Positions 15,360 through 20,088 of a stretch of 20,088 bases of DNA are shown in pieces. Source of the stretch: a virus; the IMG/VR virus record IMGVR_UViG_3300003324_000976, positions 1 through 20,088 of that record. One strand, given 5' to 3'. Made by a program: the position numbers and the translations under genes. Position 1 is the first letter of the stretch. Every line of letters begins with the position of its first letter. The notes under the pieces are model-generated. The model saw only the letters and a list, made by a program, of their open reading frames with translations, did not search any database and had not been told where the DNA came from.

Positions 15360-16701
15360 CCGACCTCCGGTAGGTCTTGGTCAGCGCCCCATTGACGCAA
15401 TGCCCACGCCGGCGCAGCGCATTGGCGATCCGCGCACGGTCGGCGTGGCTGTGACTGGCCTGGCGCAGCAGGCCGAAGTAGCTGTTGCCGGACTGGTGCA
15501 GGTCCTCGGCCGGCGCCTCGGAAATGCGCAGCAGCGCGGCCGTCATGGTTCGCGGGCGGATCGTGCGATGCCATGGGCGGATCACGTGGCCGACGAAGTC
15601 GATGCCGCGGTTGACCGGCTGCAGGATCGTTTTGCGAGGGTTCAGCCGCAGGTGCAGCTCGGCCAGCTTCGCCTCGATCTGCAGCCGCGCTTGGTGGAGC
15701 CAGCTGCCGTCGCGGTGCAGCAGCACGAAGTCGTCGACGTAGCGCATGTAGTGCGGCGCGCGCAGCCGGTGCTTGATGAACCGGTCCAGGTCATCCAGCA
15801 GCACGTTGGCGAAGAACTGCGACGACAGGTTGCCGATCGGCAGCCCGTGATGCTCGGGCGTATTGAACAGGCTCTTGTGCGGCGGCACCAGGGCCAACTC
15901 GCGGCGGTCCCCGCGCACGTCGACGTCGATGCGCGGGTCGTGCATCAGGATCGTCTCGGTCAGCGCCATCCACCAGGGCTCCGTGACCCTGCGCTGCAGC
16001 TGCTCCAGCAGCACCGCCTTGTCGATACTCACGAAGAAGTTGGCCAGGTCGCACTTCAGGTAGGACGCCGGCCGGCTCCAGTTCTCGGTGATGCTGCGCA
16101 CCTGGCCTTCCAGGCGGCGCGCGGCGTAGAGCGTGCCTCGGCCCGGGATGCACGCGCAGCTATCGGCTACGAAGCGGGCGTGGAAGCGCGGCGCGATGTG
16201 GTTGTACAGCAGGTGATGGACGATGCGGTCGCGGAAGTCGGCGGCCCACACCTCGCGCGGCTTCGGCCGCGTGATGACGAAGCAGATCGAGCGACCCGGG
16301 CGGTAGGTGCCGGCCATCAGCTCTGCGTGCAGGTCGAAGAGGTTGGTCTCGACCTGAGCCTCGAATGCCAGCGCGCTGGCGCTGTTGCGCTTCGTGCGCC
16401 GGCAATCGAGGTAGGCCTGCACCAGCAGGGCGAACAGTGAATCTGCGGACGGCCCGAGCGCCGCCAGCGGCGCTCTTGTGGTTGTTGTTCTGGTTGCCGT
16501 TGTTGAAGTTGCAGTTCCAGGCGTACGAGGCCATGTCGCGCTATGAAGGCCGCCCGGCCGAGAAACTGCGTTCAGCCTGGAAGCTGCACCGGACCCGACC
16601 CGCTGACTCGCGGCGGTCTCCGTGATGTGCCTGTCGGTGGACTCGTGGTCCAGCGGCGCGACCAGATTCACGCGCACGGGCATGAGGGCCTTGACCGTCA
16701 T
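15352..16701 (-). CDS. DGR reverse transcriptase
   Basis: 449 aa from ATG 16701, which overlaps the avd stop (ATGA). The recognisable RT begins only near residue 95, and GTG 16422 (356 aa) is an alternative start of usual family length. Motifs in order: GRSICFVITRPKPREVWAAD (about 136-155), KCDLANFFVSID with catalytic D218, GLPIGNLSSQFFANVLL (286-302), where I-G-N-x-S-S-Q is the DGR-type motif 4, MRYVDDFVLL with D323 and D324, and NPRKTILQP...GIDFVGH (354-372). It has no maturase or endonuclease domain, as in DGR RTs. It would copy TR RNA with adenine misincorporation into cDNA that replaces the VRs. The TR lies within its 5' extension and its stop overlaps the excisionase-like gene. Confidence 0.93.
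   Translation of the reverse strand: MTVKALMPVRVNLVAPLDHESTDRHITETAASQRVGSGAASRLNAVSRPGGLHSATWPRTPGTATSTTATRTTTTRAPLAALGPSADSLFALLVQAYLDCRRTKRNSASALAFEAQVETNLFDLHAELMAGTYRPGRSICFVITRPKPREVWAADFRDRIVHHLLYNHIAPRFHARFVADSCACIPGRGTLYAARRLEGQVRSITENWSRPASYLKCDLANFFVSIDKAVLLEQLQRRVTEPWWMALTETILMHDPRIDVDVRGDRRELALVPPHKSLFNTPEHHGLPIGNLSSQFFANVLLDDLDRFIKHRLRAPHYMRYVDDFVLLHRDGSWLHQARLQIEAKLAELHLRLNPRKTILQPVNRGIDFVGHVIRPWHRTIRPRTMTAALLRISEAPAEDLHQSGNSYFGLLRQASHSHADRARIANALRRRGHCVNGALTKTYRRSDG
16444..16531 (-). repeat. DGR template repeat (TR)
   Basis: 88 bp matching VR1 and VR2. Read on the minus strand it contains eight AAC codons in the VR frame (A-W-N-C-N-F-N-N-G-N-Q-N-N-N-H-K), the typical adenine-rich template that can yield many residues without stop codons. 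The last 30 bases (16444-16473) are identical in all three copies and carry the palindrome GCGCCGC-TG-GCGGCGC (16458-16473). The TR lies between avd and the RT core, as in the Bordetella phage order. The TR-frame peptide itself is closed by an in-frame TAG upstream and is not a gene. Confidence 0.94.
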
Positions 16702-17060
16702 GCTGCAGGCGCCTTGTTCGCGTTCTTGAGCCATCCGCCGGCCTGAGCGCCGATGCTGCCCAGGATCTCGATCGACTCCGCCCACAGCTTCGGCGAGATG
16801 TAGCGGCTGTCGTGGCCGACCCGCAGCAGCACTTGCGCCGCGCGGTGCCGCGTCAGCAGCTGCTCGATGAAGGCCGCACGGGCGGCACGCTGCGAGGCGT
16901 TGGCCAGCGCCATCAGGTCCAGCATGTCCACGCAGTGCTGCATGATCTTCTCGCCGAGGATCTTCTTCACGTTGCGCGGCAGCTGCTCCTGCACCTTCAC
17001 GGCAAGCGCCAGCAGGCGCACGCCGGAGCGGTAGATGGGCAGATCGTGGTGGAGGGCCAT
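16698..17060 (-). CDS. avd: Avd-like DGR accessory four-helix protein
   Basis: 120 aa, almost wholly helical, in the length range of Avd proteins. The opening HHDLPIYRSGVRLLALAVKVQEQLPRNVKKILGEKI, followed by a second helical pair, matches the four-helix-bundle (bAvd, 23S-IVP-like) family that assembles as a pentamer and binds the RT and TR RNA. The many Arg/Lys residues fit nucleic-acid contact. It sits between the target genes and the TR/RT, the canonical place for avd. Its TGA overlaps the RT ATG at 16701. There is no clear ribosome site before ATG 17060; it begins 35 bp after target gene 1. Confidence 0.88.
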   Translation of the reverse strand: MALHHDLPIYRSGVRLLALAVKVQEQLPRNVKKILGEKIMQHCVDMLDLMALANASQRAARAAFIEQLLTRHRAAQVLLRVGHDSRYISPKLWAESIEILGSIGAQAGGWLKNANKAPAA

Positions 17061-17085
17061 GTGGCGGGGTGGCTCAGTTCAAAAG

Positions 17086-17109
17086 GATTGAAGGATCAAG
17101 CGTTCAATC
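17086..17109. repeat. Inverted repeat immediately 3' of VR1
   Basis: Perfect 7-bp arms GATTGAA (17086-17092) and TTCAATC (17103-17109) around a 10-base spacer directly abut the invariant end of VR1 on its coding-downstream side. In Bordetella phage BPP-1 a hairpin just downstream of the VR promotes homing, and this could be its counterpart. VR2 lacks an equally clear copy, having TCCTTTG-type short repeats there instead. Confidence 0.5.
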
Positions 17110-17557
17110 TGCGGACGGCCCGAGCGCCGCCAGCGGCGCCCTTGTGGCTGTAGTGCTGGTAGCCGTCGTAGAAGTTGCAGTCCCAGGCGTCCGAGGCGTT
17201 CGATTCGTGCGTCTCGCAGGACCAATGCCACGTTGGTCGCAGATGAGCCTTGCAGTTCGCGTAGAGCAGGGCCTGCTCTTGCCGCGTCGGGAGCGAGCCG
17301 CCGACCCCTTCGGCCCAGTCCATGGCGTCCTGCCAGCCGAGGTCGCTGTCTGGCAGATCGGCCATCAGCACCAGGTGGTGCAGCACCTTGCCGTCGGCGT
17401 CCAGCACCGCGCCGGCGTAGTGCTCGCCGGGCTGCAGCTCGATCTGCACCGCATCGATGGTCAGATGCGTGGCGGCGCGCTGCTTCTTGAACTTCTCAAT
17501 CAGGTCGGCGAGCTGGTCTTGCTTCTCGACCAGTTGCTCCAGGGTGACGGCGGGCAT
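17096..17557 (-). CDS. DGR target protein 1 with C-terminal variable repeat
   Basis: 153 aa. ATG 17557 has a strong AGGAGG 5 nt upstream. The N-terminus (LEQLVEKQDQLADLIEKFKKQR) is a short coiled coil. The middle and C-terminus (LGWQDAMDWAEGVGGSLPTR, ALLYAN, TWHWSCET, AWDCNFYDGY, GGARAVRR) follow the DUF1566/Lcl, C-type-lectin-like pattern used by many DGR targets. The last 30 or so residues are encoded by VR1, and the varied positions fall in the loop before the invariant GGARAVRR strand, where ligand contact is expected. It has no signal peptide and no tail-fibre-like domains. Its partner or ligand is unknown. It is a diverged duplicate of target 2. Confidence 0.88.
   Translation of the reverse strand: MPAVTLEQLVEKQDQLADLIEKFKKQRAATHLTIDAVQIELQPGEHYAGAVLDADGKVLHHLVLMADLPDSDLGWQDAMDWAEGVGGSLPTRQEQALLYANCKAHLRPTWHWSCETHESNASDAWDCNFYDGYQHYSHKGAAGGARAVRRLNA
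17110..17197 (-). repeat. DGR variable repeat VR1
   Basis: This aligns without gaps to the TR over 88 bp with nine differences. Eight are at TR adenines (to G, T or C) and change six of the eight AAC codons (to D, Y, D, Y, H, Y or S forms) and AGC to GGC. The ninth, a T-to-G at the upstream edge, probably lies outside the homing tract. The 30-bp GC-rich 3' end is unchanged. Confidence 0.93.
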
Positions 17558-17582
17558 GTGGCCTCCTGCGGGTTGGAAAGGA

Positions 17583-18011
17583 TCAAAGGACCAAAGGAAT
17601 CATGCGGACGGCCCGAGCGCCGCCAGCGGCGCTCTCGTGGTAGAGGTCCTGGTAGCCGTTGTGGAAGACGCAGTTCCAGGCGAACGAGGCATCTTCTTTG
17701 TTCCCGGTGTCCGCATCCAGGGTGTCGCTGGTCCAGTGCCAAGTCGGCTCGAACTGGTCCTTGGCGTTGGCGTAGAGCAGCGCCGAGACCGGCCGCGACG
17801 GCAGGGCGCCGCCGACTTCGCTGGCCCACTTCATGGCGTCCTTCCAGCTCAGGCGCTCCTGCGCCCTGTTCGGCAGCAGGATGACGGCGCAGTGAGTGCC
17901 GTCCTTCGTGGTGACTCCGTAGAACTTGCCGCCGGCGAGCTCGGCGCCGATGGTCGGCAGGGTCGAGAAGGAAATGGTCTTGATGGTGTCGTAGATCACG
18001 ATGGTCTCCAT
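17583..18011 (-). CDS. DGR target protein 2 with C-terminal variable repeat
   Basis: 142 aa from ATG 18011; a TTG five codons upstream (18026) is possible, and neither has a good ribosome site. It shares the DUF1566/C-type-lectin-like core with target 1: LSWKDAMKWASEVGGALPSR, ALLYANAKDQFEPTWHWTSD, AWNCVFHNGY, GGARAVR. Its N-terminus differs (METIVIYDTIKTISF, no coiled coil), and it extends six residues past the VR (MIPLVL). Residues varied relative to the TR are in the predicted ligand-binding loop. It is followed 25 bp later by target 1. No signal peptide or structural tail domain is seen, so it may act in the cytoplasm or be attached to virions by another route. Confidence 0.87.
   Translation of the reverse strand: METIVIYDTIKTISFSTLPTIGAELAGGKFYGVTTKDGTHCAVILLPNRAQERLSWKDAMKWASEVGGALPSRPVSALLYANAKDQFEPTWHWTSDTLDADTGNKEDASFAWNCVFHNGYQDLYHESAAGGARAVRMIPLVL
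17603..17690 (-). repeat. DGR variable repeat VR2
   Basis: This aligns without gaps to the TR over 88 bp with ten differences, all at TR adenines. Two AAC codons each changed at both adenines (to GTC and CTC). VR1 and VR2 differ from each other at most of these sites, so the two genes were diversified separately. The 30-bp GC-rich 3' end is identical to TR and VR1. Confidence 0.93.
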
Positions 18012-18046
18012 GAGGTGGTTGGTCAAGGGGTGGTGCGAGCTCGGCT

Positions 18047-18490
18047 TTACGCGGGCGCGCGGTGCTCGTCGAAGTCGAACAGCGTCGGCATCGCGTGCTC
18101 ACGCTCGGCCGCCTGCAGGTAGTGCACTTGGTCGGCGAAGTACGCGCCGTTGAGTTCGCTGCCGCCCGCACGGCGGCCCAGCTTGATAGCCCGCACGCCG
18201 ACCGTGCCCAGCCCGTGGAACGGGTCATAGACCAGGTCGCCGCGGTTGCTGTAGAGCTCGATGGCTCGATCGACGATGTCGAACTGCAGCGGGCAGACAT
18301 GCTTTTCAACCGCGCGCGCGGCCTGCTCGCCGTTGAGCGTGCGCATGCGCGCCACGTCGGTCCAAACGGTCGGATCAGGGCTGCCTTGGGCCAGGCACGC
18401 GAACAGCTTCGGTAGAGCGTCGCGCTCGGCGAGTGTCTGGCCGGCGGCCTTCACGTGGCGCACCTTGTCGGCGATGGGGGTGGCGGCCAC
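18047..18490 (-). CDS. Orphan C-terminal part of a beta-class DNA methyltransferase
   Basis: 147 aa from GTG 18490; GGAG lies about 9 nt upstream and the start is six bases after the DUF2303 stop. It contains EKHVCPLQFDIVDRAIELYS (motif X-like) and YDPFHGLGTVGVRAIKLGRR (motif I, SAM-binding), then SELN. This is the C-terminal order of beta-class N4/N6 methylases. The catalytic (D/N)PP(Y/W) motif and the N-terminal half are absent and there is no room for them upstream. It may be an inactive remnant, or half of a split enzyme whose other part lies elsewhere. Similar C-terminal blocks occur fused to larger proteins in other phages (recollection, not a search). Confidence 0.75.
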   Translation of the reverse strand: MAATPIADKVRHVKAAGQTLAERDALPKLFACLAQGSPDPTVWTDVARMRTLNGEQAARAVEKHVCPLQFDIVDRAIELYSNRGDLVYDPFHGLGTVGVRAIKLGRRAGGSELNGAYFADQVHYLQAAEREHAMPTLFDFDEHRAPA

Positions 18491-18496
18491 GGCGCG

Positions 18497-19375
18497 CTAC
18501 TCCGGCGTGCCCAGCAAAATCGGCACGCCCGACTGCTCACCGATGCGCTGCCACGCATCGCGGAACGCGGCCTCCAGCACCTTGTGCGGGCGGATCAGTT
18601 CGATCCACAGCGCCAGCGTGCCTTCCTTGAGGCGGTAGCGCAGCCGCGCCTGCAGCTCGCGCGGCGCCTCGTTTTCGAACACGGGGATGCTGAGTGTCAG
18701 CATCTCGGGCAGCTTCACGGTGCCGCTCGCGTTGTTGTCGGCCTTCCACTGCAGGTTGTGGCTGCCGTCCTGCAAGCGCTGCGTGGCCACGAACTGCCCT
18801 GACTGCACCGCCTGGAAGTTGAGCGCCATCTCCAGCAGCTCGGCGCCGGCGGGCTGCACCACGTCGGGCAGGTTGTCCTGCAGGAACTCGGCGAACGCCA
18901 GCTGGCTCATGTGCTGCCCGTGCACCTTGGTCCACGTGGTCCATTCGCGACTGGGCGGCACGGCGAATTCGACGCGGAACTCGCGCCAGGCGGCCTGCTC
19001 GGTTTCGGCGGCGATGTCGTCGGCCTCGCTTTCGGGAATCTGCCCCGTGGTCATGAAGTCATCGATCACGGCGAGGAACCGCGCCGGGTCCAGCTGGGCA
19101 TAGATGCGCGACTGCGGCAGCGCGTGGTCGTGCAGGAACGCAATGAAGCTGGTCGCATCACGCAGCTTCACCAGCGCCTGCGGGTGCTCGGGCCGCAGGG
19201 CCGTCTCGAGCGGCTCGACCGTGTAGCCTGCGGGCACCATCACGTAGGGCTTGCCGTGGTGCGCCGGGTTGGTGTGCGCCTTGCCGATCGCGGCGCCGGT
19301 GTCGAGCAGCAGGCGGGTGCTGGCGGCTTCATCCGTCGCGCGCGCTTGCGCGGTGGCGGGCTGCTGAAAACTCAT
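18497..19375 (-). CDS. DUF2303 family phage protein
   Basis: 292 aa. The start at ATG 19375 follows a strong GGAGGAA ribosome site; the longer frame adds a Pro/Arg-rich leader unlike the family. Features such as YVMVPAGYTVEPLE near residue 45 and SFIAFLHDHALPQSRIYAQLDPARFLAVIDDF (about 75-108) are typical of DUF2303 (PF10065), as are the central W-R-EF-VEFA-PPSREW-TW and the later MLTLSIPVFENEAPRELQARLRYRL. The family is phage-borne, found in early regions near recombination or replication genes, and biochemically uncharacterised as far as I know. It has no membrane segment. Confidence 0.85.
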   Translation of the reverse strand: MSFQQPATAQARATDEAASTRLLLDTGAAIGKAHTNPAHHGKPYVMVPAGYTVEPLETALRPEHPQALVKLRDATSFIAFLHDHALPQSRIYAQLDPARFLAVIDDFMTTGQIPESEADDIAAETEQAAWREFRVEFAVPPSREWTTWTKVHGQHMSQLAFAEFLQDNLPDVVQPAGAELLEMALNFQAVQSGQFVATQRLQDGSHNLQWKADNNASGTVKLPEMLTLSIPVFENEAPRELQARLRYRLKEGTLALWIELIRPHKVLEAAFRDAWQRIGEQSGVPILLGTPE

Positions 19376-19418
19376 GGTCGTCTTTCCTCCGGGTGGTGGT
19401 GGTAGGTGGATTGGCGCG

Positions 19419-19763
19419 TCAGCCGTTGGCCGCCTGCGCGGGCGCGGGCGCGGATGACGCAAGGGTGATCCCCGGCAGGTCGTCCTGCCGCGGGTGCTGT
19501 CGGGTCAGGTTGCCCTCGGGCGTGGGGAACATCACCGTGCCCTTGCTCTTGATCTCGGGCTTCTTCAGCTTGATTTCGTCGGTGATGACCACCGCCTCGC
19601 TGCTGCCCTTCATGGGCTTCACGTCGAGGTGCAGCGTCAGCCGGCCGCTGCCGTTGGTGCTCTGCACCGCGTGCACCAGCTCCTGCAGCTTGGCGGCCAG
19701 CTCGTCGAGCACCTCGCCGGCGCGCACGTCGCGCAGCGTGTCGAAAAAGGGGCGTCGTGCCAT
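19419..19763 (-). CDS. Hypothetical phage early protein
   Basis: 114 aa from ATG 19763, with GGAG about 10 nt upstream. A helical N-terminus (MARRPFFDTLRDVRAGEVLDELAAKLQELVHAV region) is followed by a beta-rich part (LTLHLDVKP, AVVITDEIKLKKPE, TVMFPTPEGNLTRQHPRQ) and a flexible Ala/Pro-rich tail. I have seen this layout in phage proteins encoded next to DUF2303 genes, but I know of no assigned function. It lies 43 bp upstream of the DUF2303 gene in the same direction, so the two probably act together. Confidence 0.75.
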   Translation of the reverse strand: MARRPFFDTLRDVRAGEVLDELAAKLQELVHAVQSTNGSGRLTLHLDVKPMKGSSEAVVITDEIKLKKPEIKSKGTVMFPTPEGNLTRQHPRQDDLPGITLASSAPAPAQAANG

Positions 19764-19803
19764 GGGATGGGGCTCCTGTAGTTGGCGTTTCGGGGGTTGG
19801 CCT

Positions 19804-20088
19804 TTATGGCCGGCAGGACTTGTCGAACAGTGGCTGGCCCGGCGCCGTGTGCGCCGCCAGCTGGCCGAGCTCGAAGATGCTCGATACGCGGCCTATGCGC
19901 ATCTGCGGCAGCCGGCGGGCGAGCCGCTGCGCCTTGCGCGCGCGCCGGCGGTGGTAGCTGTCGAGACTGCGCGCGTTGTGGTCGGCCACCGGCCGCGGCA
20001 CGTCGGGCAGGTCGCCGAGCCCGTACAGCGGCCGCGGAAAGCGCCGCTCGCCGTCGGCGAACTCGGTCCAGCCCGCGATGTGCACCAA
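19804..20088 (-). CDS. Hypothetical protein, cut by window end
   Basis: 94 residues are visible. The frame is open at the window edge, so the true start may lie outside. The sequence contains WTEFADGERRFPRPLYGLGD and a very basic central helix (YHRRRARKAQRLARRL), suggesting nucleic-acid contact. No family is recognised. It ends 40 bp before the 114-aa gene and belongs to the same minus-strand early operon. Confidence 0.5.
   Translation of the reverse strand: MVHIAGWTEFADGERRFPRPLYGLGDLPDVPRPVADHNARSLDSYHRRRARKAQRLARRLPQMRIGRVSSIFELGQLAAHTAPGQPLFDKSCRP

Noticed and set aside
14191-16440. Long plus-strand ORFs (14191-15195 and 15400-16440)
   Set aside because: They are antisense to the integrase and RT genes, which have clear catalytic motifs. 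The long antisense frames are a by-product of high GC content.
16160-16534. 124-aa minus-strand ORF starting MASYAWNCNFNN
   Set aside because: It is the TR read in the VR frame, continuing through the RT gene out of frame. A TAG lies just upstream and no lectin-like domain precedes it, so it is template, not a gene.
16444-17690. TR/VR repeats as CRISPR or a transposon
   Set aside because: Three copies at irregular spacing, two within coding sequence, with adenine-specific differences and no spacers or terminal inverted repeats. The DGR explains them fully.

Overview
The window looks like a piece of a temperate siphophage genome from a GC-rich proteobacterium. Codon third positions are strongly G/C, and the phage carries the 3' part of a proteobacterial-type tRNA-Cys gene as its attachment site. 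I cannot name the host more closely than that. Almost every base is coding. Genes are packed with ATGA, GTGA and TTGA stop/start overlaps, as in phage late and early operons.

Left arm (1-13175, + strand): a late operon in lambda-like order. It runs tape measure protein (5' end outside the window), DUF2460 protein, DUF2163 tail-tip protein with four cysteines, NlpC/P60 peptidase, and a large J-like tail-tip/host-specificity protein carrying a beta-propeller-like insertion. Two distal tail proteins follow, the second SPRY-like. The lysis cassette comes next: two small three-helix membrane proteins (holin candidates), a GH19 endolysin, an Rz spanin with Rz1 nested inside it in another frame, and a 91-aa unknown. 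A convergent pair of small minus-strand genes follows (97 and 56 aa; the 56-aa one starts at GTG). Upstream of them lies an inverted-repeat-rich, operator-like region.

Junction (about 13643-14226): the operator-like repeats, a possible small Cys-containing plus-strand ORF, and a 47-nt stretch matching the 3' part of tRNA-Cys. The tRNA 5' half is missing. Lysis genes lie on one side and integrase on the other, so this is the layout of attP in a circular or unintegrated phage, or of a tandem-prophage junction, rather than an ordinary prophage end.

Right arm (14227-20088, - strand): an apparent operon read leftwards. It contains an unknown (cut by the window end), a 114-aa unknown, a DUF2303 protein and an orphan C-terminal half of a DNA methyltransferase. 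A complete diversity-generating retroelement (DGR) follows, then a helix-turn-helix excisionase-like protein and a tyrosine integrase. The DGR has two tandem small target genes with variable repeats (VR2, VR1), an Avd-like four-helix protein, a template repeat (TR) and a DGR-type reverse transcriptase (YVDD). Aligning the 88-bp TR with the two VRs gives 19 differences, 18 of them at TR adenines, which is the signature of adenine-directed mutagenic homing. The TR is rich in AAC codons (eight), the usual substrate for this diversification.

The DGR is the main find. Its points of interest are that it diversifies two small lectin-like proteins encoded in the early or lysogeny region rather than a tail fibre, that its TR lies inside the open 5' extension of the RT frame, and that the RT gene overlaps the excisionase-like gene.
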